Of a DNA stretch of 64,000 nt, positions 17,169 through 25,182 are shown piece by piece. The notes beneath the pieces were generated by a model. That model ran no database searches and was not told where the DNA came from. It saw only the letters and a list, made by a program, of their open reading frames with translations. Where the stretch lies: contig NZ_VDTC01000005.1 in the NCBI RefSeq assembly GCF_007672725.1, positions 1 through 64,000 on the forward strand, written 5' to 3'. The translations under genes and the position numbers were made by a program. Position 1 is the first letter of the stretch. Each line of letters begins with the position of its first letter. The stretch is from Corynebacterium aurimucosum ATCC 700975. GTDB taxonomy: Bacteria; Actinomycetota; Actinomycetes; Mycobacteriales; Mycobacteriaceae.

Positions 17169-17995
17169 TAGCGCGTGAGCCCCCACAGAATCTGCTCGTG
17201 CACGCGCGGGTCATGGGGTAGATTTCCATGTTCGACTGGGGCCGATTCCACGTTGACCACGTCCGCGCCCGGAACAGCGCTGAGCTCCGAGGTCTGGTTC
17301 GGCGTCACGGTATTATCCGCCGGCGAGTAGATGGACGTGTAGGTGACACCAGGCGCGGTATCCGGAAGCTGGTTGAGATTCTCCATAAAATCCGAGCCCT
17401 CCAACTGCTCGATGCCAGCGCTGGTGCCGAGGAAATCAACCACAGCGGGCGCAATTTTTGCCGCCGTGTTGAGGGGCGTTGCTCTGTCACCCCACGTCGT
17501 CCCGTGAAAATTCGCACCGATGGTGACAACTCGGTTCACTTCTTCTGCTGAGCCATAGAGCTGCGTAAAGGTCTTGGTGTGCAGGCCGCCTTGGGAGAAG
17601 CCGACGAGGTTTACTTTATTTGCTCCGGTCACCTCACGGATGTGCTCGATGTGCCCGGCGATCTCGCGCCCTGAAGAATCTAGATCCGCAATACCCTTCA
17701 TGTAGTCATAGGCGTTCTGGTACGTGATATCTTCAGCGCCATAGTCGAAGGCCCACACGCACATCCCCTGATCCTTGAGTTTCGGGATGAGGTCATTCCA
17801 CTCGGCCGAGTTTGCCGAAGTACCGTGCAATAAAACAACGGGTTCAGTGACGGAACCCGTGGGCTTGCAGTCAGGATCATTGATGCCAAGATCCTGCGCG
17901 GCGGAGGTCTCCATGGTCTGGGCATGAGCCGGGACGGGGGCGGCAGTGCCAAGGAGGATTGCAAGGAAAGCGCGCTGTAAAAAGCCGTTTTTCAT
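17168..17995 (-). CDS. Secreted lipase-like alpha/beta hydrolase
   Basis: 275 residues with a Sec signal peptide cut near AHA-Q. The hydrolase core has VVLLHGTSANSAEW, nucleophile elbow VGFSQGGLHT (Ser near 140), the family stretch NFHGTTWGD, an Asp in YSPADNTVTP and a late His in EHGNLPHDPRV. It resembles the cytoplasmic hydrolase at 12000 in these motifs, so they may be distant paralogues. Likely exported to act on lipids or mycolate esters, but the substrate is unknown. It is followed, with a 1-base overlap, by a CHY zinc-finger gene. Confidence 0.85.
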   Translation of the reverse strand: MKNGFLQRAFLAILLGTAAPVPAHAQTMETSAAQDLGINDPDCKPTGSVTEPVVLLHGTSANSAEWNDLIPKLKDQGMCVWAFDYGAEDITYQNAYDYMKGIADLDSSGREIAGHIEHIREVTGANKVNLVGFSQGGLHTKTFTQLYGSAEEVNRVVTIGANFHGTTWGDRATPLNTAAKIAPAVVDFLGTSAGIEQLEGSDFMENLNQLPDTAPGVTYTSIYSPADNTVTPNQTSELSAVPGADVVNVESAPVEHGNLPHDPRVHEQILWGLTR

Positions 17996-18099
17996 GAGGC
18001 ACTAGCTTATCCCCCGAGTCTGGCCAGCTACTGTGTGATGCCTGTGCGCAACCAGGGTGCCCGTCACTACCATGGAGGTAGACAAACAAAGGACCTGAA

Positions 18100-18624
18100 A
18101 TGAAGCGACTTCTCTGTCTTACCGCCGCACTCTTTGTGCTCAGCGGCTGTTCCTCTCTCGACGTTGAATCCACCCCTGCGAGTGAGACGTCGCCAAGCAC
18201 AAGCACCAGCGTTACTGAAGACGCCCCACACCCCACCCTCCCCACTGCCGAGGAAAGCGCCGAAGACATCGGCGTGGATCAACCGCAAGAAGAAGTCATC
18301 GGCTTCACCGAGGCGCCCGGTGCTGCGCAGCCTACTCCGATGGAGAAAACCATCGAGTCCTGCGGTGATGTCTCGCTACACGAAACCGGAACGACATTCT
18401 TCAGCGATGGAACCTCTGGCTGGACACAGCAGTGCGCCGACGAAATGATGGCTGCGAATCCCCCAGTGCAAGAAGCTGCCGCTGTGTATGAAGCACCCGC
18501 CGTACAGCAGAACTACGTTCACCCCGGCGCGTATTGCAATGGCGGGAGCGGAGTATCAAAGAGAGGCGTCCCGATGACGTGCGCACCCGCTTCAGATGGC
18601 AGGATGCGCTGGCAAAGCGCATAA
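18100..18624 (+). CDS. Putative lipoprotein, unknown function
   Basis: 174 residues. The N-terminus is a lipoprotein signal with lipobox LSGC near residue 17, then a Ser/Thr/Glu/Pro-rich spacer. The C-terminal 35 residues contain two Cys (AYCNGGSGVSKRGVPMTC) and end in GRMRWQSA. This type of tail is common in corynebacterial surface proteins. Another Cys pair (ESCGDV, WTQQCADE) lies in the middle. No enzyme motif is visible. It was probably acquired as a single gene: neighbours face other directions. Confidence 0.7.
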   Translation: MKRLLCLTAALFVLSGCSSLDVESTPASETSPSTSTSVTEDAPHPTLPTAEESAEDIGVDQPQEEVIGFTEAPGAAQPTPMEKTIESCGDVSLHETGTTFFSDGTSGWTQQCADEMMAANPPVQEAAAVYEAPAVQQNYVHPGAYCNGGSGVSKRGVPMTCAPASDGRMRWQSA

Positions 18625-18626
18625 CC

Positions 18627-19040
18627 TCATTCCGACAGTTGCGGGCCTTTACCCTTCTTCCACAACGCAAAGGCGATGCCTCTGCGGATCAGTGCTGAAA
18701 GCCCTACGGGCAGGCAGCACAGGAGGGGCAAAGCAATGAGCATCTGGCCGATCCAGCCGAAGAGACCAAGCACCCCGATAACGACGAAAACGGCATCTAG
18801 CCGGAAATCTGTAATGTCCTTCCGCTGCATGGGCAGGGAAATAAGGTAGGCAATTCCCAGAAACACGAGTGCGGGAAGAACCACAAAGACCGCAAGGAAG
18901 CCACTTTCAGCATTAGTTCCTTGCGTATCGACGAAAAAGACGGCCACCAGCAGCCCAACAAATACGAACTCCACAAACGGTAACCGCAGCATAGGGAAAT
19001 CTATAAGCCGCGGTGGCTGGGCGGAAGCGGGGCCGAACAT
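18627..19040 (-). CDS. Small membrane protein, unknown function
   Basis: 137 residues with about three or four hydrophobic segments (about 22-38, 47-69, 80-116) separated by charged loops (MQRKDITDFR) and a basic C-terminus (ALWKKGKGPQ). ATG 19040 gives a short hydrophilic N-terminus; ATG 18992 is an alternative start. I do not recognise a family. It lies 47 bases downstream of the deaminase-ASCH gene, on the same strand. Confidence 0.6.
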   Translation of the reverse strand: MFGPASAQPPRLIDFPMLRLPFVEFVFVGLLVAVFFVDTQGTNAESGFLAVFVVLPALVFLGIAYLISLPMQRKDITDFRLDAVFVVIGVLGLFGWIGQMLIALPLLCCLPVGLSALIRRGIAFALWKKGKGPQLSE

Positions 19041-19087
19041 ACCGACAGTGTAGGTAAAACCTTTCCCCGTCGTCTTTACCGAAGTAC

Positions 19088-19804
19088 TTAAGCCCTACGG
19101 AGCGTGAACTCAACAACGTCGACTTCGTCATCCCCAGCTAATCCGGGATAGTGAGTATCAAGCGCTTCGTGGAGCTCAGCAAGAGAACCAAAGCCATCCC
19201 TTCGGGCTTGTTCCTCCGTCAAGGACCTCCGCTGGGTAGAGACGACAGATGTGACCTCTGCGGGAATGGTGACAACCTCTCCGGATTCTTTCTCGAAGAC
19301 AATCTGGGCGCTTCCTTCGTGGAAGGGGTCATCCACCCGAATTGTTTGTTGCTTTTCTCCGCTTCGAATTGATTCCTCGTAGCCTTCCCACATATAGATG
19401 CGTTGCTCTTTGTCCATGTCACGCCAGTTATATACGAACGGTAAGAGCTCTTCCACGGTGAGTGCTTCAAGCCCATTGCTTCCGCGCACGATGCACCGGA
19501 TAGACGGATCAGTATCAAATAGCACTTGGCGGCATTTTCCACAGGGCGAAAGCACCTGGCCAGTCGGGCCGTGGACGGCGACGACCGCTCGGATAGGATC
19601 CTCGGGATGACTAGCAGCGTGGTTAGCTAAGGCCGAGATTTCACCACAGGGGCCACCGAGAAAATGGTATGCGTTCAAACCGAGCACGTGTTTGCCGGAT
19701 TCAGTCAGGAGGGCTGCGGCTACGGTGTGATCTTCCCCGTCGTGGAAGCGCTGCGCATGGGTCGTGGCTACGGTCAGTAATTCTCGGAGTTCATTAGTAA
19801 TCAT
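19088..19804 (-). CDS. Cytidine deaminase domain fused to an ASCH (YqfB-like) domain
   Basis: 238 residues in two domains. Residues 1-125 are a cytidine/blasticidin deaminase fold with zinc motif C53-G-E55 and P-C88-x-x-C91. Residues 130-238 are an ASCH domain that aligns with E. coli YqfB, an N4-acetylcytidine amidohydrolase: Lys151-Q-Q-Thr154-I-R sits where YqfB has its catalytic Lys21-x-x-Thr24. Asp203 replaces YqfB Glu74, and the ending LAELHEALDTHYPG...VVEF matches. The fusion could turn N4-acetylcytidine into cytidine and then uridine. The domain calls are firm; the pathway is inference. Confidence 0.82.
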   Translation of the reverse strand: MITNELRELLTVATTHAQRFHDGEDHTVAAALLTESGKHVLGLNAYHFLGGPCGEISALANHAASHPEDPIRAVVAVHGPTGQVLSPCGKCRQVLFDTDPSIRCIVRGSNGLEALTVEELLPFVYNWRDMDKEQRIYMWEGYEESIRSGEKQQTIRVDDPFHEGSAQIVFEKESGEVVTIPAEVTSVVSTQRRSLTEEQARRDGFGSLAELHEALDTHYPGLAGDDEVDVVEFTLRRA

Positions 19805-19869
19805 CCTTCAAAGGTAGCTGTTACTGCCACAACTCCTCAGGCCCGGGCCTCTCAAACCTGTCAAGGGCG

Positions 19870-20206
19870 TTCACGGTAAATAAGGGCGAAAAACTTCGAT
19901 TCTCTGCCCGCTACAATTCCCCGAAGTTACCAATAACCCCGGCGATTTACTCCTACTCTCGTAGTGCAGGGATCGTTCCAGAGTTTTCGAAATACAAACT
20001 AGCATATCCATATGGAAATCCAAGCCCAGTCCTAGTACCGCTGTCCCAGTGGTTTTCATCTGCACGAATGAGCAGGTACGCCGATCATCCATCACCAGAA
20101 ACGCTCTACCTTTGGAATACTCACCTCACGAAAACCTATCTTGCTGACATCGAACACCTCGAAGTACTCCTCCGAAATAGCATTCACAATGCCCTAACCG
20201 GAAGCT
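19870..20206 (+). pseudogene. Abi-like (AbiD/F type) protein, truncated relic
   Basis: An open frame ends at the TAG of 20204-20206. It carries the N-terminal signature of actinobacterial Abi-family proteins: LSQWFSSARMSRY, LYLWNTHLTKTYL and IEHLEVLLRNSIHNAL. The large C-terminal part of this abortive-infection family (normally over 200 residues) is missing. The frame has no ATG before 20068, so the start is lost or non-standard. It is best read as the stump of a phage-defence gene. Confidence 0.6.
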
Positions 20207-20253
20207 AGCTAATAAGAAACACTTCCTACCGCCAATCCGGGAGGAATAGGCGG

Positions 20254-20685
20254 TCAGAATTTTGTAAACGATGCCTGTTGCTGCTTTTGAGTCGTTAAAG
20301 CGTTGGAGTTCAGCCCCTCACACCATGGTGGATATACCCTAAATCCTCTCTTTCCTGGGGCTGCTCCGGAGGTAATACCGAGACGTTGTAAATCTTGATT
20401 GCTAAATTGAAACACACCTCGGTGATCTCCTTGAATCACAAAGACTAGGAGACCGTCGCCGCAGGAAGAATCTTCAAAAGGCACGGATTCCCCTTCATGG
20501 TTGCGTTGCCAGAATGCTACAAAGGCTCCCGGCTTAGAAGGCGTGGTGCGTGCTGTGCGAACATGCCAGGTTTTAGCTCCCAACTCGGCTATTCCCGATT
20601 CATAATTCGCATTATCACTTGTTTCATTGATGGTGCCCTCTAAATTAAAGGCCGCCATGAATTGGTAAAAGGAATCAAACTTCAT
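20254..20685 (-). CDS. MepB family protein
   Basis: 143 residues matching MepB-type proteins, first named from the S. aureus mepRAB multidrug locus. The hallmarks are RTARTTPSKPGAFVAFWQRN, GLLVFVIQGDHRGVFQFSNQDLQRLGI, GKRGFRVYPPW and a C-terminal TTQKQQQASF. The biochemical role is unknown. Base composition is clearly more AT-rich than the flanking core genes, and decayed genes surround it, suggesting horizontal acquisition. It lies near a GyrI-like small-molecule binding protein on the same strand, 133 bases away. Confidence 0.82.
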   Translation of the reverse strand: MKFDSFYQFMAAFNLEGTINETSDNANYESGIAELGAKTWHVRTARTTPSKPGAFVAFWQRNHEGESVPFEDSSCGDGLLVFVIQGDHRGVFQFSNQDLQRLGITSGAAPGKRGFRVYPPWCEGLNSNALTTQKQQQASFTKF

Positions 20686-20818
20686 TTTCTACGCGATGTA
20701 TACAGCTACTTTCGTCCAGCTTTGAAGCTTAAGGAAAGTAACAGAGGGTAACAAGTTCGCCGCGCTATCTCGTACCTTATCGCATGCCGTAGAGGAAAAG
20801 GACTACCAAACGACGGGG

Positions 20819-21304
20819 TTAAGGCAGCTGTATAAGGAATTCGCTTTTCCCTGCAGCGACTTTCGACCTTCTAAACCGCTCGGCGATATAACCTTTCTGG
20901 GTCACTCCTTGCTCAGCAAGTATCGAAGGAAAATTCTCCCACATCTGCGCGATAGCCTTACGCGTATGATCCACCTCAATGACTAGTACATGAAGCGATG
21001 GGATTTGCATCACCCCGAAATCGCACAGGCTGTCTATGTCAATCGAACGCTTGCTATCTAGCAGACAAATGCGGTAGCGCAGGAGTTTCTCATCAACTGT
21101 GCGCGGATCGTCGAGGGCAAGACCGTAGATGGTGAAGTCGTTATCCCCAAAGCTACGGTAGGCAACTTTCTTAGTATGCTCCATTGCTTCTTTGTGCTGC
21201 GCAGTCCCGTAGGGGCCTTCAACCTCTAGATAGTATGTCGAGGTTGCTTGAAGCGTCCTGTCCATACCATGGGTGTATCCATGAAAAGTAACCATATTCA
21301 TCAA
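20819..21304 (-). CDS. GyrI-like/AraC effector-binding domain protein
   Basis: 161 residues forming a stand-alone GyrI-like (SHS2) small-molecule binding domain. The recurring motif YGLALDDPRTVDEKLLRYRICLLD lies near residue 60. The second repeat has FGVMQIPSLHVLVIEVDHT and a late YIAERFRR. In other proteins this domain binds hydrophobic drugs and is linked to a DNA-binding domain; here none is present. With the adjacent MepB gene it may belong to a drug-response pair. The start is uncertain among ATGs 21304, 21301 and 21295. Confidence 0.75.
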   Translation of the reverse strand: MMNMVTFHGYTHGMDRTLQATSTYYLEVEGPYGTAQHKEAMEHTKKVAYRSFGDNDFTIYGLALDDPRTVDEKLLRYRICLLDSKRSIDIDSLCDFGVMQIPSLHVLVIEVDHTRKAIAQMWENFPSILAEQGVTQKGYIAERFRRSKVAAGKSEFLIQLP

Positions 21305-21423
21305 TTTAATTGAATTAAAATTTTAAAACATTCCCCAAGGATCGAACAATATTTAAACACGACGCAGGGAAAGTAAACGTGCACACTTGTCACGGCGTGC
21401 CGTATGGCGTGGGAAAACAACGT

Positions 21424-21636
21424 TTATGCCCGTTTATTCCGCCAAGGTAGGGAAACCACAGCACCAACAAGCAAGACGACAGTGACACCTACTAAATATG
21501 CTATGGAGCTCCAGGGGATACCCTCGCCACCAAAGAGGCCGTATCTAAGTGCTTCACTTATATGGACAGCCGGATTGGCCTCTCTCATAGCACTAAGGCA
21601 ACCACACCCACGCCCGCTACGGAAGACCAACCACAC
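21424..21636 (-). pseudogene. ABC-2 type permease, C-terminal fragment
   Basis: The last 55 residues look like the end of an ABC-2 transporter permease: NPAVHISEALRYGLFG, then a single membrane segment IAYLVGVTVVLLVGAVVSLPW and a basic end RNKRA. The remainder (about 200 residues) and any ATPase partner are absent. The upstream sequence does not continue the family. Most likely a gene relic in the accessory region. Confidence 0.5.
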
Positions 21637-21723
21637 TCACCCTGTGGACAACCCGCACGGGGCCAGTGTGGCTATCCACAAAAATCCACGTTGTTTGCAG
21701 TGTTCGATAGCGTTTAGGCGGGC

Positions 21724-21890
21724 ATGTTGGTCTTTGCGGTCATTGATACCGAAACCACCGGTTTTAACAAGCGTTACGACCGCATCATTGAACTTGCTGC
21801 CGTGCGCGCTGACGCATACTTCAATCCCGTCGACTCCTGGCACACATTGCTCAACCCTGACACCAACGCCGTGTTCACTACTCGGGGGAC
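21724..21890 (+). pseudogene. DEDD-type 3'-5' exonuclease, N-terminal fragment
   Basis: The first ~55 residues are the Exo I motif region of an RNase T/DNA polymerase epsilon-type exonuclease: FAVIDTETTGFNKRYDRIIELAAVR, then SWHTLLNPDTNA. Homology stops near 21880, where the copper cluster begins. The frame afterwards runs antisense to the multicopper oxidase. The intact family has Exo II and III motifs, which are missing, so the gene was probably cut when the copper cluster arrived. Confidence 0.65.
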
Positions 21891-21927
21891 ACCCCGCCCA
21901 CCTCGGCACTCAACCCTGCTGTGGGGG

Positions 21928-23409
21928 TTACTCGTAGCGAAGCGAGCTGAGCATCCCGGTTTCCATGTGATAGGCGTTATGGCAGTGAAATGCCCACTCC
22001 CCGGGGTTGTCAGCGATCAGGTCGGCGATCATGGTTTCACCGTGGCGGAGAAGGACGGTGTCCTTGCGTAGCCCGCCGCTGCCGGGCAGCGCCCACGTGT
22101 GACCGTGGATGTGCATGGGATGGGGCATCATGGTCCTGTTGCGCATGACCATCCGCAGGCGCTGGCCCGCCTGCACGGTCGCGGAGGAGGATTGGCCGTC
22201 GGTGAGAATGCTCCATTCATACGGCATCATCTGCCCGCCCAGGTCGATGCTGACTTCTCGGTCTGGTGTGTCCTCGGGCAGGAGTGCACGGTCTGCTGGC
22301 TTCAGGGAGGACAGAAGCAGTCCGGTGGACGACAACTCGGGGAAGTCGACATCGGGGTGAGGGGCCTGGCCGCCGGCGGTGCGGATGACGGCGAAGGCGC
22401 GGTCGTCTTTACCCACCGCCAAAGCCGTGAGCGGGAAGATGCCGTCGCCGAGGATGACCTCGACGTCGACACGCTCGCCCATCGACAGGTAGATCGATTC
22501 GGTCTCCCGGGGCTGGACGGGGAAGCCGTCGGTGTGGGTGACGGTCATGCGGTGACCACCGAGGGCCACCTTGAATATGGTGTCACCGCCGGAGTTGATA
22601 AACCGCAGGCGGGCCTTGTCACCCGGGCGAGCCTCGAAGGTCCGGTGAGCACGGGGGATACGTCCGTTGATGAGGTAGTGCGGATACATCACATCGCCGG
22701 CATCCCCGCCCAGTACCCGGTCCGGGGTGCCGTGCATCATATGGCCGTGACCTCCCATCCCCTTCTTCCCGTTATGGTCGCCCGAACCCATTCCGGTGAG
22801 CTTGTCGAGCTCATCGTCGGGAGTGCCCTGAATGCCGTCGACCCAGTCGTCGAGCACGATGGTCCACTCGACGTCCTGATCCTCAGCGTCTTGCGGGTCA
22901 CGGACGATCAGTGGGGCGTGGAGGCCGCGATCAAGCTGCAGGCCGGAGTGGGAATGGTAGAAGTAGGTGCCACCGTGGGGGACTTCAAAAACATAGGAGA
23001 AAGACTCGCCAGGTTCAATGGGGTCCTGGGTCATGCCGGGCACACCGTCGGCTGCGTTGTGGAGTGCGATGCCATGCCAGTGGATGGAGGTGCTCTCAGG
23101 CAGTTCATTGGTGATATCGACCTGGAGGACGTCGCCGACGGTGGCCTCAATGGCCGTATCCCCGGTGTCAGAGACGTATCCCCACGTCTTGGCTTCGATA
23201 CCGCCGATATCCAGAGAGAGGGGCCGGGCGGTCAGTGTCCGGCGCACCGTCGGCTCGCCGAGCGCAGTGGGGGTGGGAGTGGGGCGAAGAGAGGAACCTG
23301 GTGCCGAGGCAGCGGGTCCAGGGTCGCTGGTGCAGGCGGCCACGGCCCCGGTGCCGGCGAGGACGAGCCCGCCGAGCAGAAACTGTCGTCGGGGAAACGC
23401 GTTCATCAT
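21928..23409 (-). CDS. copO: Multicopper oxidase (copper resistance)
   Basis: 493 residues with an N-terminal Tat-like signal (PRRQFLLGG) that also has a possible lipobox (AAC). Three cupredoxin domains follow. Copper ligands are HWHG (near 105), HSHSG, HPMHIHGHT (near 430) and HCHNAYHMETGM (near 475), giving type 1, 2 and 3 sites. A Met/His-rich insert GMGGHGHMMHG resembles CueO-type cuprous oxidases. It should oxidise Cu(I) outside the cell. A good ribosome site (AAGGAAGG) precedes ATG 23409. It follows cueP on the same strand, as in the C. glutamicum copper cluster. Confidence 0.92.
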   Translation of the reverse strand: MMNAFPRRQFLLGGLVLAGTGAVAACTSDPGPAASAPGSSLRPTPTPTALGEPTVRRTLTARPLSLDIGGIEAKTWGYVSDTGDTAIEATVGDVLQVDITNELPESTSIHWHGIALHNAADGVPGMTQDPIEPGESFSYVFEVPHGGTYFYHSHSGLQLDRGLHAPLIVRDPQDAEDQDVEWTIVLDDWVDGIQGTPDDELDKLTGMGSGDHNGKKGMGGHGHMMHGTPDRVLGGDAGDVMYPHYLINGRIPRAHRTFEARPGDKARLRFINSGGDTIFKVALGGHRMTVTHTDGFPVQPRETESIYLSMGERVDVEVILGDGIFPLTALAVGKDDRAFAVIRTAGGQAPHPDVDFPELSSTGLLLSSLKPADRALLPEDTPDREVSIDLGGQMMPYEWSILTDGQSSSATVQAGQRLRMVMRNRTMMPHPMHIHGHTWALPGSGGLRKDTVLLRHGETMIADLIADNPGEWAFHCHNAYHMETGMLSSLRYE

Positions 23410-23480
23410 GATTTAACCTTCCTTGGTGCTAGATTTCAGTGACACGGGAGACAGGTGCAGGTGAGGACCCTGCTGAGCCA

Positions 23481-24056
23481 TCACGTCAGGCGCAGGTCTG
23501 TGACGCAGGTGGCACCGTCGTCGGCGGTGGAAAACTCCGTGGTGCCGGTACGCCCCTGGTAGCTGACCTCAATCAGGCCGGTGGCATCATCGGGAAGCCA
23601 GAAGCCAATAAACCCGTTGTCGAAGGTGGTTGTCGCCTCGTCCACCAGCACCTCACCGGTCGCCTCATCGGTGATCGTGACCTGGATATCCTCATTGTCG
23701 AGTTCCCCCAGGCAGGTCGTGAGGCTGTGGTAGAAGCAGTCGTGGGTGGAGGTGAGATAGGGTGCGATCGAGACATACGTCTGATTGTCGGGAAGATCGA
23801 CCACGACTTCCTGGTCATCGCTCGAGAGCAGCAGTTCATCGGCACGCACTGAGGCGATCAGATCCGTGGGACGCTCCGTGACCTTCTGCCGGTCGAGGTG
23901 ATCAATGATCTCCACCGCGTCCATGCCGGCCAGGCCATGGGTAGTCAGGAATGTATCCTGGGACACCGTCCCGTCGGCGTTGGGTTCCGGGTCGGCGGCC
24001 GAACACCCCGTGAGGGCGAGGGCAAGGGCGGCGGCTGCGATCGCTGCTCGTTTCAC
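23481..24056 (-). CDS. cueP: CueP-family copper-binding lipoprotein
   Basis: 191 residues. A lipoprotein signal with lipobox LTGC precedes a CueP-type domain with the hallmark DCFYHSLTTCLGEL and a C-terminal Cys (DDGATCVTDL). Salmonella CueP binds periplasmic copper and passes it to other proteins. GTG 24056 is chosen because a strong ribosome site (AAGGAG, 7 bases away) fits and it starts the signal peptide. The upstream in-frame extension lacks both. It is divergent from copRS and is followed by copO, so the two probably form one copper-induced operon. Confidence 0.85.
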   Translation of the reverse strand: MKRAAIAAAALALALTGCSAADPEPNADGTVSQDTFLTTHGLAGMDAVEIIDHLDRQKVTERPTDLIASVRADELLLSSDDQEVVVDLPDNQTYVSIAPYLTSTHDCFYHSLTTCLGELDNEDIQVTITDEATGEVLVDEATTTFDNGFIGFWLPDDATGLIEVSYQGRTGTTEFSTADDGATCVTDLRLT

Positions 24057-24459
24057 GTCAATCTCCTTGGATCGTGGTAAGACCGTGAGAAGACACCGCC
24101 TCAAGGTCGATGCCATACCTTTATCTAGCACGGGTGCCTGACGGACTAGAAATCAAAACCCCTGCTCACAGCCTTATAACAGGGCGAAAAGGGGGCGAAT
24201 TCGGTGGGCTGGGTCACCACCGGGACACCACCCCACAGCCGTGGGCGATGTCCTTCTACCCGCCCCGGGTATGCGGTGCAGGCAGTGAAATCCCTGGTGG
24301 CGCCTGCTGAACCGACCAGGGGAGGCGATGCCGCCGGCCCGGGGTGGGGCGCAGGGGTGACGGCGGTCGAAGGGTGATGTTTGAAGATTTGATGAAGATT
24401 TCCCCGTTGGGCACTGAGCGAGGGTGATATTCCCCCTGGCCGGAGCGATACTGGGGTCC
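24057..24459. promoter_or_regulatory. Divergent control region between cueP-copO and copRS
   Basis: A stretch of 403 bases without a gene. Apart from the CopR box at 24382-24401 I see only GC-rich sequence with no convincing hairpin. The box lies close to copR, so autoregulation is likely; control of the distant cueP promoter from the same site would need action over more than 300 bases. Confidence 0.5.
24382..24401 (+). promoter_or_regulatory. CopR binding site (tandem TGAAGATTT)
   Basis: Two perfect copies of TGAAGATTT separated by GA. This is exactly the tandem motif TGAAGATTT-N2-TGAAGATTT described for CopR of C. glutamicum. It lies 59 bases upstream of the copR start. Confidence 0.9.
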
Positions 24460-25182
24460 ATGGCTAACCGCACACCGACCACCGCCACGCCCCCGGGGCG
24501 GGTGCTGGTCGTCGATGATGAACAACCCCTGGCTCAGATGGTGGCCTCCTACCTCATCCGGGCCGGCTTCGATACCCGCCAGGCGCACACCGGCACTCAG
24601 GCCGTGGACGAGACCCGTCGCTTTTCCCCCGATGTTGTGGTGCTGGATCTGGGGCTGCCCGAACTCGACGGCCTGGAGGTGTGCCGACGGATCCGCACCT
24701 TCTCGGACTGCTACATCCTCATGCTCACCGCGCGTGGCAGCGAGGACGACAAGATCAGCGGTTTGACCCTGGGGGCGGATGACTACATCACCAAACCTTT
24801 TAGCATCCGGGAACTGGTGACCCGAGTGCATGCGGTGCTACGCCGCCCGCGCACCAGCACCACCCCACCGCAGGTGACCACCCCCTTGATCGTTGGTAAC
24901 CTCATCCTTGACCCCATCGCCCATCAGGTGCGGGTAGGGGAGACGACCGTGGAGCTCACCCGGACGGAGTTCGAGCTGCTGGTTGCCCTGGCCCTGCGCC
25001 CCGGCCAGGTGCTGACCCGCCACGACCTGGTCACCGAGGTCTGGGACACCACCTGGGTCGGTGATGAACGCATCGTCGATGTCCACATCGGCAACTTGCG
25101 TCGCAAGCTCGGCACCGACACCCGGGGCCGGGGGTTTATCGACACCGTGCGTGGCGTGGGCTACCGGGTGGGGCAACCATGA
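24460..25182 (+). CDS. copR: Copper-responsive response regulator CopR
   Basis: 240 residues, OmpR/PhoB type. The receiver domain has the acidic pair in VVDDEQ, the phospho-acceptor Asp in VLDLGLPELDG (near 64), Thr in MLTARG and Lys in ITKPFS. A winged-helix DNA-binding domain follows (LTRTEFELLVALALRPGQVLTR, DVHIGNLRRKLG). The gene overlaps copS by 4 bases (ATGA). A perfect CopR box upstream and the copper genes around it identify the role. ATG 24460 was preferred over 24424, but neither has a strong ribosome site. Confidence 0.9.
   Translation: MANRTPTTATPPGRVLVVDDEQPLAQMVASYLIRAGFDTRQAHTGTQAVDETRRFSPDVVVLDLGLPELDGLEVCRRIRTFSDCYILMLTARGSEDDKISGLTLGADDYITKPFSIRELVTRVHAVLRRPRTSTTPPQVTTPLIVGNLILDPIAHQVRVGETTVELTRTEFELLVALALRPGQVLTRHDLVTEVWDTTWVGDERIVDVHIGNLRRKLGTDTRGRGFIDTVRGVGYRVGQP

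Noticed and set aside
19871..20095. 74-residue minus-strand frame
   Set aside because: Lies opposite the Abi-like relic and has no ribosome site or family pattern.
22099..23442. 447-residue plus-strand frame
   Set aside because: Antisense to the multicopper oxidase, which has all copper motifs.
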